A DNA stretch of 64,000 bases from Sphingobacterium tabacisoli (GCF_017908035.1 NZ_JAEQMU010000001.1:186001-250000), one strand, 5' to 3'. Shown: positions 18,255 to 27,815, counted from the stretch's first letter. Program-made: numbers and translations. Notes: generated from the sequence alone by a model not told the origin.

Positions 18255-18839
18255 ATGGAAGGATATATTGCTGAAGTCCGGTATTTTGCTGGCAATTTTG
18301 AGCCTCGAGGTTGGATGTTCTGTAAGGGACAGCTGTTGGCTATCTCTCAATATGAAACGCTATTTGCGTTGATCGGTGCGACTTATGGCGGTGATGGGGT
18401 GACTACTTTTATGCTACCCAATTTTGCAGGGAGAGCAGGTGTAGGAACGTTACAGGGGACAGGATTGACTAATCGTGTTTTGGGACAGCAATTCGGTTCG
18501 GAGACAGTAAGTTTAACATCACAACAGATGCCCCAGCATACCCATGGCAACAATCTGCCCGTGTCTGGACTGACTTTGAATGTAAGTGCTATAGATGCGA
18601 CCAAGACGGATCCCGCAGTTGGAGATCATCTAGCAAATCTAAATGAAACGGGGATCAACTACCTAGGCTATATCGCTGCTGCACCGGATACGGCGTTAGC
18701 TGCGCAGAGTGTGGATACATCGAGCGTGACGGTCAATATGACCAATGTTGGTGGTTCCTTGCCGCACGACAATATGCAGCCCTTTTTGGTATTAAATTAT
18801 ATTATTTGTGTTGAAGGAATATTTCCTTCTAGAAACTAA
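18255..18839 (+). CDS. phage tail-collar domain protein (MdpB-like), 194 aa
   Basis: Second paralogue, 3 bp after the first. It has LIGATYGGDGVTTFMLPNFAGRAGVG and the HTH motif in MPQHTHGNNLPVSG, then a C terminus HDNMQPFLVLNYIICVEGIFPSRN-like ending in PSRN. The middle, from about residue 110 to 165, is the most variable part and fits an exposed loop region. Without phage structural or lysis genes nearby it is unlikely to be a prophage remnant. It likely shares a hetero-oligomer with its two neighbours, which is inference. Confidence 0.88.
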   Translation: MEGYIAEVRYFAGNFEPRGWMFCKGQLLAISQYETLFALIGATYGGDGVTTFMLPNFAGRAGVGTLQGTGLTNRVLGQQFGSETVSLTSQQMPQHTHGNNLPVSGLTLNVSAIDATKTDPAVGDHLANLNETGINYLGYIAAAPDTALAAQSVDTSSVTVNMTNVGGSLPHDNMQPFLVLNYIICVEGIFPSRN

Positions 18840-18845
18840 AAAATT

Positions 18846-19427
18846 ATGGACGGAACTATTGGAGAAATAAGAATGTTTGCTGGTAATTTTCCCCCTTACA
18901 ATTGGGCGTTTTGTAATGGGCAAATAATCGCTATAGCATCTAATACGGCCCTATTCAGTATTTTGGGAACTACCTACGGCGGAAATGGGCAGAGTACTTT
19001 TGGATTGCCTAATCTCGCTGGTCGAACGGTGATAGGTAGCGGGAATGGGCCAGGACTCACACCGCGTATTAGCGGAGAAGCAGGGGGGACGAACATTGTC
19101 ACTTTAAACACAAATGAAATACCATCACATACACATGGGCTCGTCGTCAATGGAGCTATGAAAGTGTCCTCGGCACTAGCTGATATAGCTATACCGACCA
19201 GCGGATTATCTCTTGCCAAAACCAAATATGTCGTCGACAAGACTGACGTGCCTATTGTGCGGTTTAGCAGTGAGGTTGGTGATGTACTGGTTAATCAAAG
19301 CAGTCAGTCGAGTGTAAATTTAATCCTCCAATCCGCAGGGGGAGGGGGGGGGCATGACAATATACAACCCAGTATAGGTATGAATTTTATAATATGTATG
19401 CGTGGTGAGTTTCCGGCCCGCAATTAA
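18846..19427 (+). CDS. phage tail-collar domain protein (MdpB-like), 193 aa
   Basis: Third paralogue, 6 bp after the second. It has ILGTTYGGNGQSTFGLPNLAGRTVIG, HTH in IPSHTHGLVV, a poly-Gly stretch before HDNIQPSIGMNFII, and ends in PARN. The three paralogues keep nearly the same length (194, 194, 193) and diverge mainly in the central segment, which suggests they are three different subunits rather than redundant copies. No signal peptide. Confidence 0.88.
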   Translation: MDGTIGEIRMFAGNFPPYNWAFCNGQIIAIASNTALFSILGTTYGGNGQSTFGLPNLAGRTVIGSGNGPGLTPRISGEAGGTNIVTLNTNEIPSHTHGLVVNGAMKVSSALADIAIPTSGLSLAKTKYVVDKTDVPIVRFSSEVGDVLVNQSSQSSVNLILQSAGGGGGHDNIQPSIGMNFIICMRGEFPARN

Positions 19428-19460
19428 TAACATGGAGTACGTTAAGCATAAGATATCGCG

Positions 19461-20396
19461 ATGAGTAGTAATTCAAGAAGGTTATTTTTTAAGCAGGGTG
19501 CCGCGCTATTCGGGGCTACGCTGCTTGCCAATAATACTAATGCGGCAACTGCGTTGGTAAAAGGAATGGAGCATATAGAGGCAAATAAGGAACTGGTACT
19601 TTATCATAGTCATAATCTCCAGGAGTTAGCTGTCACAGGCAGCCTGCCGGAATTAAAATCATTGTTGTACATCGAGCAGGGATATGGATTGCTACTGGAT
19701 ACAGGTGGCCTATTTCCTTTGTCGAAAGGGAAAGTACTGTCAAGAAATATGTTGAATGCAATTAATTCGTTGAACCTGAAGGCCTCGCTACTCGGGTCAG
19801 AGTTATTGAACTTAGCTCCCGAAGATCTTTCAGGAATAGTATCTAAGCTTGATTTTCCGCTGGTCAATTGTAATTATGAATTTAAAGATAGTAGACTCAA
19901 AGCGGATGTAATGCCCTATGTGATCTATAAGACGAAGATGAAAACAATAGGCATAACAGGTGTAGGCAAGATGATCAGTTCTACTGCGTTGAATGCGCAA
20001 GATCCGATAGTCGCCGCAAATCGGGTGGCCGTGCATCTCAAAAAGCGAAAGTCCTGTGATATCGTCATTTGTCTAACGGAATCTGAAGTGAGTAAGCAGT
20101 TTGCTCAGGAGAGTGCTGACATAGACTTTATCCTGGGAGCGAGTGATACAGCTAAGATTAAACCGGCCACGGTGGTGAGTAATAGTCAAAAAAGCGAAGT
20201 CATCCTCAGCAGTGCGTCTCAGGAGTTCATCTCTAAATCTATTATTGTATTTAATGAGGATGGACAGCGTATAGGCTTTGATCATCGACACTTGATGTGT
20301 TCGGATCCTTATGCGCGAAATGCAACTGTATGGGCAAAAATTAAATTACTTCAGTCAGAGGGGACGGTGTCTGATACACAGCGCATACTGGGGTAA
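19461..20396 (+). CDS. Tat-exported 5'-nucleotidase-like protein lacking metal ligands, 311 aa
   Basis: A twin-arginine signal (SRRLFFKQGAALFG, residues 5-18) predicts folded export to the periplasm. The body follows the N-terminal metallophosphoesterase domain of UshA-type 5'-nucleotidases, but each signature is altered: HTNDxHG is YHSHNLQ, the GD motif is DTGG, the GNHE motif is LGSELLN, and the GGHTH motif is LGASDTA. The PYVIYKTKMKTIGITGVG strand is well kept. The usual C-terminal nucleotide-binding domain is absent. It is probably a non-catalytic binding protein. It sits 33 bp after the third collar gene and 35 bp before the adhesin gene. Confidence 0.7.
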   Translation: MSSNSRRLFFKQGAALFGATLLANNTNAATALVKGMEHIEANKELVLYHSHNLQELAVTGSLPELKSLLYIEQGYGLLLDTGGLFPLSKGKVLSRNMLNAINSLNLKASLLGSELLNLAPEDLSGIVSKLDFPLVNCNYEFKDSRLKADVMPYVIYKTKMKTIGITGVGKMISSTALNAQDPIVAANRVAVHLKKRKSCDIVICLTESEVSKQFAQESADIDFILGASDTAKIKPATVVSNSQKSEVILSSASQEFISKSIIVFNEDGQRIGFDHRHLMCSDPYARNATVWAKIKLLQSEGTVSDTQRILG

Positions 20397-20431
20397 TTAT
20401 AAATACAAACAATTATTAATCGAGAATAATA

Positions 20432-23400
20432 ATGAAAACGATAATAACTTTTTTTGTGCGGCGCTTATTAATCCTTTGTTTCTTTCTTGTTTTCGGACAG
20501 GTGGAGGGATGGACACAAGTTTGGCATACCGAATCTTTCGAGAATGCGACTGCTGGCCAAGCGACTTTTACCAGCAATGGTAAATCTTTTAGCATAATTA
20601 GCTCCAGCACGCTCGAGCCTGGGGGATTCACCGAAACATCAGATTTCAAGATACAGGGAAGCTATCCCTCCACTGGTTTTAATGGTACCATTAACGACCA
20701 TAAATATATAGACAACGATAGTACAAATGCGTCTACAAATCCAGGTTTTTCCATAAAAACGACCGACGGTTCCAAAATTCAGATTCAGAAATTTTATTTG
20801 TTTCTTTCTGATTTTAATACGGTTCAGGTTGATAAGGGGACTGTTCAGATAATTGGTAAACTGGGTGGTCGAGAGGTATTTACCGTCGATCTATCAGATA
20901 CGCATAATTACGTACAGTCTTTAAGTACTAACAACGGTTATACATTGATTGACCTTGTAATGGCGGGCGGCGTTAATAACAGCTTGGAAATCATTGATGA
21001 GTTGGAAATTAAAGCTACCTCTCCGTTCAACTACATAGGTCTGGATGCCTTAACCTGGAGACCCGCTTATTTTTCGGGTCCTACAGTGTTCAAAGCGGGT
21101 AAACTTACACCTTTTGCAAGCTGTGCCAACGTCAATTCAGCGGAACAGAGTTTTGATGTGTATGGCGAACTATTAAGTGGCCCTGTAACATTAAGTGGAA
21201 ACGTTACCTATGAGTATTCCCTGACTAGTGGTTCAGGTTTTACAAACAATCTGTTCATCCCGGCAATAGGTAATACTGTTTCTAAAACAACGGTATATGT
21301 GCGTACAGTAGTTGCGGCAGTTACCAGTTCTGGTAATTTGACTTTAGGATCTACCGGTGCTACCAATAAAAATATACCTGTGGCTGCGACATTAACCCCC
21401 TTACCTTCGTTTAGCGTACAGCCTACGAATCCCACTGTATGTGCAGGATCTAATTCGAGCCTTTCAACAACAGTTGCCAACGCTTCAGGTGGGCTCCGAT
21501 GGGAAGTCAATACGGGCAGCGGTTTTACGGCAATAACTGATGGCGGTGTGTATTCTGGCGCGAGTACGGCAGGTCTGTCTATTACTGGCGCAACAGCTGG
21601 TATGAATGGCTATCAATATCGATTGAGCGCGACAAATAGTTGTGGTACTACTGTTTCTACGGTGGTAACATTGATGGTTAACGTCGCTCCATCTATTTCT
21701 GCTCAACCGACAAATAGTACTACTCTCGTGGGAACTAACACAACTTTTACAGCTACAGTAGCTAACGCCACAGGTTATCAATGGCAGGTTGATCAAGGAT
21801 CCGGATTTTCAGGTATTGCCGATGGAGGTGTTTATTCTGGCGCTACTACGGCTACTTTAACCATAACTGGGGCGACAGTCGGAATGAACGGTTACAAGTA
21901 TAGACTGGTTGCTAATGGTGCTTGTACACCTGGAGTTACTTCAAGTTCTGGAATGTTAACCGTAGTCACGAATCAACCCCCTGTTATCAGTAACCTGAAC
22001 GGTGACGCAGTTACTTACACAGAGAGAGGCGCTGCTGTAGCTATCGATGCAACTTCTAACGCAACCGTAACGGATTCGGACTCTCCGGATTTTGATGGAG
22101 GTAATGTGAGGGTTGTGATTACAGCTAATCGTGTAGGTGCCGAAGATGTACTTTCTATTCGCAATCAAGGAACAGGTGCGGGACTGATCGGTGTATCGGG
22201 TAGTAATGTGACTTACGAAGGTACTACGATCGGTACTTGGACTGGTGGAACAGGAACAAATGATTTGGTGATTTCGTTAAATAGCGCTGCAACTCCGGCT
22301 GTTGTTCAGGCTCTTTTGAGAAACTTGATGTATATCAATACCAATACGACGGATCCTTCCACCTTAGCGCGTACGATAGCAGTCACAATTAATGATGGCG
22401 ATGGTGGTACAAGTACTCCGGCTAATGTTACTGTACAGATTACGGCCATCAATGATGCGCCAACACTTACTGCGACAGCCATAAACCCAACTTTCACCGA
22501 GGGAGCTTCTGCTGTTTCGTTATTCAGTGGAACTACTATAAGTACAATTGAAGCTGGACAGGCAATAAGTAAACTAACGCTTACCGTAGCTAATGTGTCG
22601 GATGGTAATCAGGAGATATTGAAAATAGATGGTTTTGATGTTCCGCTAGTATCTGGCACAAAGACCACAGGAACAAACGGGCTTACACTAGATCTTTCTG
22701 TAACTGGATCATCGGTGACTGTGCAGCTGAGTAAAGTTGGGGGGATCTCTCCTGCTATTATGCAGGACGTAGTTAACGGAATAACTTATCGTAATGCAAG
22801 TGCTAATCCAAATACAGCAAACCGTGTTATAACGTTATCTTCTATACAGGATAACGGAGGCACTACTAATGGTGGTGTCGATATGACAACATTATCGATA
22901 GCATCTACCGTAAGTGTCGTCGCGGTGAATGATGCGCCGATAGTAACCACTAGTGGTGGCAATACAACATACACTGAAGGAACAGCGGCTGTAGTAGATG
23001 CTGCTCTTACAGTTTCTGATCCGGATAATACAACCTTAGCCTCGGCAACAGTAGCGATTACGGGTAATTTCCAATCTGGACAAGATGTGTTGGAATTTGC
23101 CAATAGTGGGACTACAATGGGTAATATAACGGCAGGGCCATACAATAACGCAACAGGGGTATTGACACTTAGCTCTGCTGGAGCAACGGCTACTTTGGCA
23201 CAATGGCAATCAGCTTTGTCTGCTGTTAAATATGATAACTCGTCGCAAAATCCGTCAACAGCAAACCGTACGATAAACTTCAAAGTACACGATGGTGGTA
23301 AGGAATCTGTGGCCGCTACGAAAACTGTCTCCGTGATCGCTGTCAACGATGCGCCTGTTGCTATGAATGATTCTTATAGCGTTGATGAAGATAGGACGTT

Positions 23401-26400
23401 GATTGTACAAGCGCCTGGAGTATTGGAAAATGATACTGATGTAGAAGGTGATGCATTAACTGCTATATTTGTTACTGGACCTAGCAATGGATCGTTGACC
23501 TTAAATGCAGATGGCTCATTTACTTATGTTCCTAGTGCTAATTTCAACGGAACGGATACCTTTACCTATAAAGTGTCTGATGGGAATTTATTTAGTAATA
23601 TAGCGACCGTTACTATAACCGTTAATCCGGTAAATGATGCGCCTGTAGTGACCGTACCTGTGAGTATTGCTGTAACGGAAGACGTTGCGACGGCGCTTAA
23701 AGGAATAAGTTTTAGCGATGTAGATGCGGGTACGAATTCCGTAACAGTTACTTTTTCTGTGCCGACTGGTACGCTCAGTGCGCCATCAGGAATGGGTATC
23801 ACAGTAGGCGGAACGGCAGCAATCTTGACACTTAGTGGAAGCGTTTCTGATATCAATGCCTTTATCGCAGCTGGAGCTGTAACATTTACCACGGCGAGTA
23901 ACGCAACTTCTAATGTGACATTGACGGTATCTATTAACGATAATGGACACACGGGCGGAACAGCCTTGTCGGATTCCAAAACTACTCCATTATTGGTTAC
24001 CGCTGTCAACGATGCACCGGTCAATTCCGTACCTGGAGCGCAATCTGTGGATCAGGATGCTACATTGGTATTCAACAGCGCAAATAGTAATATGATCTCC
24101 ATATCGGATGTGGATGCAGGATCTTCAGATGTTCAGGTCAATTTAGTCGCAACGAATGGCCGAATGACGCTTGGCAGCACTAGTGGACTTTTGTTTTCTG
24201 TGGGTACCGGGACAAATGATGCATCCTTGACTTTTAAGGGAACAATAGTAAATATTAATAACGCGTTGAATGGACTTGTATTTAGACCAACCCCAGGTTA
24301 TAATGGACCTGCTTCCTTACAGATAATAACAGATGATCTGGGCAATTCGGGCTCGGGTGGGGCTAAAACGGATACCGACAATATAGCTATTACAGTCAAC
24401 TCGATTAGTCCGAAAGTAATTTCGGTCAGCGCTTCAACGGCTAATGGTACCTATAAAGTAGATGATGTCATTGCACTGACAGTGACTTTCGATCAGACGG
24501 TGATGGTCAATACAGGTGGGGGTATACCTACCCTTTTATTGGAGACGGGAGCAATCGATCGGATGTCAACTTATGTAAGTGGTGACGGAAGTAATACCTT
24601 GACATTTAACTATACGGTACAGTCTGGAGACATATCTGCCGATCTGGATTATCAATCGACTGCAGCACTTTCTTTGAATGGTTCGAGTATTAAAAATATC
24701 CACGATGACGTTGCCATATTGACTCTGCCAACTGTTGGCAGTTCAAATTCCATTGCTGGGCAACGTGCTATTGTGATAGATGGAGTTGTACCTACAGTGA
24801 CATCGGTAGCTGTGCCTACAAATGGCTATTATCTACTTAATCAAAACCTGGACTTTACGGTTAACTTCTCGGAAGCTGTGCTAGTAAATACGGTAGGAGG
24901 AACGCCTCGACTATCGCTTACGATTGGGGGACAGACGGCATATGCGAATTACCTGTCTGGTTCTGGAAGCCCTGCACTCGTATTCCGCTATGTAGTGGTT
25001 GACGGCTTGGAAGACCATGATGGTATTGCAGTAGGTGCTTTATCATTGAATGGGGGTACCATCAGAGATGCTGCAGGCAACAATGCGGTGTTGACACTCA
25101 ACTCGGTTGGAAATACTACAGGTGTAAAAGTGGATACCAGACCACCTGCTGTTCCCGCTACTTTTACAGCTATAGGTCAGAACGGACAGGTCTCGCTCGC
25201 TTGGTCTGCTAATATGGAGCCTGATTTTGAGAAATACATACTCTCTGTAAAACCTGAAGGTGGGGTGAAAACACATTTGACAGATGTAGTAAAAGGAATA
25301 GAAAGCTATACATATGCAGGCCTTCCAAATGGAAAAACGTATGAGTTCTATTTGGTGGCAGTGGATCAGATCGGTAATACGAGTGCGGAAGCATTGGCTT
25401 CTGCAAAAACGATGGGCGAACAGTCGATCAGTTTTGCGGCATTAGCCAACCTAACTTATGGTCAGCAGGGGGTAGTATTGACTGCTTCTGCAACATCGAA
25501 TCTTGCTGTGTCGTTTGTGTCGTCTGATCCGAATATTGCCGAAGTATATCAGGACAGCAATGACGGTGGTAAATGGAAAGTGAATGCGAAGAAAGTGGGA
25601 ACGGTAACTATTACTGCTACGCAGACCGGAAATAATGAATACTTGCCTGCTTTATCTGTTTCGCAGTCATTAACTATAGTACCTGCTATTCTTACTGTAA
25701 CAGCTGATGCGAAGACGAAAGTCTACGGTGAGTCTGATCCGGTATTGACCTATACCGTTAAAGCATCTGATCTACGTAACGGTGACGTGGCTTCTGTGGT
25801 GACAGGAAAGGTAAGCCGTATTGCGGGAGAGGATGTTGGTAGTTATACTATTGGACAGGGAAATCTATCTGCAGGTGGAAACTATAACATTAGATATGTA
25901 GGGGCGGATTTGAAGATTACTAAAGCAACGCTATCTGGGCTGAAATTCGTAAATAAAGAGGTGGTATACGACGGGACCGCGAAGTCAATCCAATTGGATG
26001 GTAAGCTTCCTATAGGCGTGACGGTATCTTATCAAAACAACGATAAGATCAATGCCGGTCGTTATGAAGTGAAAGCGGTTATAGCAGAGACACCGAACTA
26101 CTTTGGCGAAACCTTTACAGCAACCTTGTTGATCCGTAAGGCTAAACAGACGATCACCTTTATGACACCAGAGGTATTAGGACGTGATGCGGGGAAAGTT
26201 GCTCTGGATGTACAGAGTAACAGTGGACTTCCTGTGACATTGACCGGGGACGATCCGATGGTGGCTACAGTATCGGGAACAGAATTACATGTTCACCGCC
26301 TGGGTACGGTGCATATCACGGCTATGCAATCCGGCAATGAAAACTATGAAGCAGCAAGTCCGGTGACGGTTTCGGTACGTGTGGCCAATGATGCTTCGGC

Positions 26401-26674
26401 ACCGTTGCCTATACGTGTGCATCAGGCATTATCGCCAAACGGTGACGGTATCAACGAGTTCCTTATTATAGAAGGTATCCGCGATTATACGGACAATAAG
26501 GTGACCATCTTTGATAAGAACGGTTCTGTACTGGCCGAGATCGAGGGCTACGATAACAGGGATAAGGTGTTCTTCGGTAGAGACCACCGTGACGGCACTT
26601 ATTTCTATTATATCGATTTGAAGGATAATGGCGTATGGAAGCGGGAGAAAGGATATTTTGTGATTAGGCGTTAG
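20432..26674 (+). CDS. giant multidomain T9SS adhesin with type B sorting domain, 2080 aa
   Basis: A signal peptide covers residues 1-26. After an N-terminal beta domain come two Ig-like units (about 324 and 418), a series of cadherin/VCBS-like repeats each ending in the junction I/VNDAP (about 673, 831, 970, 1066, 1190), one with a DEDRTLIVQAPG tandem-95 motif. Two further Ig-like units begin near 1321 and 1450, a fibronectin type III domain near 1570, Ig-like repeats near 1662, an MBG-type domain (TVTADAKTKVYGESDP) near 1754 and further Ig-like units. The last 90 residues, with LSPNGDGINEF and GTYFYYIDLKD, are the gliding-motility-type (type B) T9SS sorting domain. It should be secreted through T9SS and displayed at the surface. 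Confidence 0.9.
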   Translation: MKTIITFFVRRLLILCFFLVFGQVEGWTQVWHTESFENATAGQATFTSNGKSFSIISSSTLEPGGFTETSDFKIQGSYPSTGFNGTINDHKYIDNDSTNASTNPGFSIKTTDGSKIQIQKFYLFLSDFNTVQVDKGTVQIIGKLGGREVFTVDLSDTHNYVQSLSTNNGYTLIDLVMAGGVNNSLEIIDELEIKATSPFNYIGLDALTWRPAYFSGPTVFKAGKLTPFASCANVNSAEQSFDVYGELLSGPVTLSGNVTYEYSLTSGSGFTNNLFIPAIGNTVSKTTVYVRTVVAAVTSSGNLTLGSTGATNKNIPVAATLTPLPSFSVQPTNPTVCAGSNSSLSTTVANASGGLRWEVNTGSGFTAITDGGVYSGASTAGLSITGATAGMNGYQYRLSATNSCGTTVSTVVTLMVNVAPSISAQPTNSTTLVGTNTTFTATVANATGYQWQVDQGSGFSGIADGGVYSGATTATLTITGATVGMNGYKYRLVANGACTPGVTSSSGMLTVVTNQPPVISNLNGDAVTYTERGAAVAIDATSNATVTDSDSPDFDGGNVRVVITANRVGAEDVLSIRNQGTGAGLIGVSGSNVTYEGTTIGTWTGGTGTNDLVISLNSAATPAVVQALLRNLMYINTNTTDPSTLARTIAVTINDGDGGTSTPANVTVQITAINDAPTLTATAINPTFTEGASAVSLFSGTTISTIEAGQAISKLTLTVANVSDGNQEILKIDGFDVPLVSGTKTTGTNGLTLDLSVTGSSVTVQLSKVGGISPAIMQDVVNGITYRNASANPNTANRVITLSSIQDNGGTTNGGVDMTTLSIASTVSVVAVNDAPIVTTSGGNTTYTEGTAAVVDAALTVSDPDNTTLASATVAITGNFQSGQDVLEFANSGTTMGNITAGPYNNATGVLTLSSAGATATLAQWQSALSAVKYDNSSQNPSTANRTINFKVHDGGKESVAATKTVSVIAVNDAPVAMNDSYSVDEDRTLIVQAPGVLENDTDVEGDALTAIFVTGPSNGSLTLNADGSFTYVPSANFNGTDTFTYKVSDGNLFSNIATVTITVNPVNDAPVVTVPVSIAVTEDVATALKGISFSDVDAGTNSVTVTFSVPTGTLSAPSGMGITVGGTAAILTLSGSVSDINAFIAAGAVTFTTASNATSNVTLTVSINDNGHTGGTALSDSKTTPLLVTAVNDAPVNSVPGAQSVDQDATLVFNSANSNMISISDVDAGSSDVQVNLVATNGRMTLGSTSGLLFSVGTGTNDASLTFKGTIVNINNALNGLVFRPTPGYNGPASLQIITDDLGNSGSGGAKTDTDNIAITVNSISPKVISVSASTANGTYKVDDVIALTVTFDQTVMVNTGGGIPTLLLETGAIDRMSTYVSGDGSNTLTFNYTVQSGDISADLDYQSTAALSLNGSSIKNIHDDVAILTLPTVGSSNSIAGQRAIVIDGVVPTVTSVAVPTNGYYLLNQNLDFTVNFSEAVLVNTVGGTPRLSLTIGGQTAYANYLSGSGSPALVFRYVVVDGLEDHDGIAVGALSLNGGTIRDAAGNNAVLTLNSVGNTTGVKVDTRPPAVPATFTAIGQNGQVSLAWSANMEPDFEKYILSVKPEGGVKTHLTDVVKGIESYTYAGLPNGKTYEFYLVAVDQIGNTSAEALASAKTMGEQSISFAALANLTYGQQGVVLTASATSNLAVSFVSSDPNIAEVYQDSNDGGKWKVNAKKVGTVTITATQTGNNEYLPALSVSQSLTIVPAILTVTADAKTKVYGESDPVLTYTVKASDLRNGDVASVVTGKVSRIAGEDVGSYTIGQGNLSAGGNYNIRYVGADLKITKATLSGLKFVNKEVVYDGTAKSIQLDGKLPIGVTVSYQNNDKINAGRYEVKAVIAETPNYFGETFTATLLIRKAKQTITFMTPEVLGRDAGKVALDVQSNSGLPVTLTGDDPMVATVSGTELHVHRLGTVHITAMQSGNENYEAASPVTVSVRVANDASAPLPIRVHQALSPNGDGINEFLIIEGIRDYTDNKVTIFDKNGSVLAEIEGYDNRDKVFFGRDHRDGTYFYYIDLKDNGVWKREKGYFVIRR

Positions 26675-26701
26675 GTAAGGTTAGGTGATAAGGTTATAAA
26701 A

Positions 26702-26775
26702 GTTATGGAGGTTATGACTTCCATAACTGTATAACTCCTTAACTACATAACCATATAACTCCATAACTACATAAC
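26702..26775 (+). repeat. short hairpin and TAACTACATAAC repeats between adhesin and sprF-like genes
   Basis: GTTATGGA (26702-26709) and TCCATAAC (26720-26727) form an 8-bp stem with a 10-base loop. TAACTACATAAC occurs at 26740-26751 and again at 26764-26775, with related ATAACTCC units between. There is no T tract after the stem, so it is more likely an mRNA-processing or decay barrier within the operon than a terminator. Confidence 0.5.
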
Positions 26776-26783
26776 AATACAAC

Positions 26784-27665
26784 ATGATAACAAAAAATAC
26801 AATCATAACCCTATTATCCCTACTGCCACTGTGCGGTATGGCACAGCATGGGGTTAGCTATAACCAATTTGGTCAGTTGCGCAACAGTTTCAATTCTTCG
26901 CTAAGTACGATGGATCAGGGAGGCAGTTTCGCGGCTTTGGGCCGTAGTCAGTGGACCGGTGTGGATGGTGCGCCCAAATCGGTGTGGGTGTCGGGTCATG
27001 GTATGGTGAAGAACCTGGGACTGGCCATAGGAGGGGACTTTAAAAATGCCTCGCTGGGTGTGGTGCGTGAAAATGAAATTACGGCCTATGCGGCCAAAGC
27101 GGTGCAACTTGGGGAGAATGAGTACCTGAGCCTATCGATGGGCGGCGGACTCTTATTCTATCAGGGCAACTACCGGCAGCTGGACGATCAGGATCCGGCC
27201 TTTTCGGAGGATGTACGTGGTACGGCAGGCGTACTGAGTGTGAGTACCTCATACTATCAGAAGGATCGATTTTACGTTGGGGTGTCCATGCCACGCTTCT
27301 CACTGAAACGGAATACAGACCGGGAGTATGAGTTCCGCGATGTGATCTATGTAACGGGTGGGGTATTGCTCCATCTGGACGATACTTTTAAGCTGCGTCC
27401 TTCATTCCTGGTGAGTCATATGCAGGAGATGTCACCGCGTTATGATATCAATGCGATGGTCTTTATGGGGCCGAAGATCGGTCTGGGTATGGGCGTACAG
27501 AATCAGGGGGATCTATCTGGACTGATGCAACTCAATTTTGGTAACTTCGGTGTAGGCTACAGTTATCAGTTCAGCGTCAGTGGACATACGTTGAACCAGA
27601 AGATATCAACCAATACGCATGAGGTCGGTTTCCGGTACCGACTCGGTGGAATGGGGTTACTATAA
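26784..27665 (+). CDS. PorP/SprF family outer-membrane protein, 293 aa
   Basis: A signal peptide (cleavage near MAQHG) is followed by VSYNQFGQLRNSFNSSLS, a barrel of alternating strands, and the family features FKNASLGVVRENEI, FYVGVSMPRFSL and GVGYSYQFSVSG with a final aromatic strand. PorP/SprF proteins are T9SS-associated outer-membrane proteins; SprF is needed to export the type B cargo SprB in Flavobacterium, and genes for such cargo are usually followed by a sprF paralogue. That is the arrangement here, 109 bp after the adhesin gene. It probably anchors or exports the 2080-residue protein. Last gene before the terminator. Confidence 0.88.
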   Translation: MITKNTIITLLSLLPLCGMAQHGVSYNQFGQLRNSFNSSLSTMDQGGSFAALGRSQWTGVDGAPKSVWVSGHGMVKNLGLAIGGDFKNASLGVVRENEITAYAAKAVQLGENEYLSLSMGGGLLFYQGNYRQLDDQDPAFSEDVRGTAGVLSVSTSYYQKDRFYVGVSMPRFSLKRNTDREYEFRDVIYVTGGVLLHLDDTFKLRPSFLVSHMQEMSPRYDINAMVFMGPKIGLGMGVQNQGDLSGLMQLNFGNFGVGYSYQFSVSGHTLNQKISTNTHEVGFRYRLGGMGLL

Positions 27666-27672
27666 AAAGCAA

Positions 27673-27702
27673 AGCGGTCTGAGGAAAATACCTCGGACCG
27701 CT
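27673..27702 (+). terminator. terminator of the tail-collar/adhesin operon
   Basis: AGCGGTCTGAGG (27673-27684) and CCTCGGACCGCT (27691-27702) form a 12-bp stem with one T-G mismatch pair and a 6-base loop, 7 bp after the sprF-like stop. A modest T-run (GTTTT) follows at 27708-27711. Confidence 0.8.
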
Positions 27703-27763
27703 GATCGTTTTAGCGAATGCTAGAATGGCTCCCTCTATTTAACAATTACTTAATCGACTCTTA

Positions 27764-27794
27764 TTGACTATCTAATATTGGGCTAATAATTTTG
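27764..27794 (+). promoter_or_regulatory. promoter of the ECF sigma/fecR/TonB-receptor module
   Basis: TTG at 27764-27766 and TAATTTTG at 27787-27794 match the Bacteroidota -33/-7 consensus (TTG, about 20 bases, TAnnTTTG). The -7 box covers the TTG codon at 27792 that would otherwise be the sigma-gene start, so the coding start must lie downstream. Confidence 0.65.
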
Positions 27795-27815
27795 TTGCGT
27801 AAAATACACGACACA

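Noticed and set aside
17667..19427. Prophage or phage tail module
   Set aside because: Tail-collar domains suggest phage, but no capsid, baseplate, tape-measure, lysis or integrase genes are near, and the operon continues into a T9SS adhesin.
22786..24024. Long minus-strand frames inside the adhesin gene
   Set aside because: Their translations are low-complexity (Val/Ala/Thr/Ser-rich) complements of the repeat region; the plus-strand frame has domain structure.
20432..26674. DNA-level tandem repeat array in the adhesin
   Set aside because: The repeated NDAP units are related as protein, but the DNA between them has diverged, so it is not a recent nucleotide repeat array.
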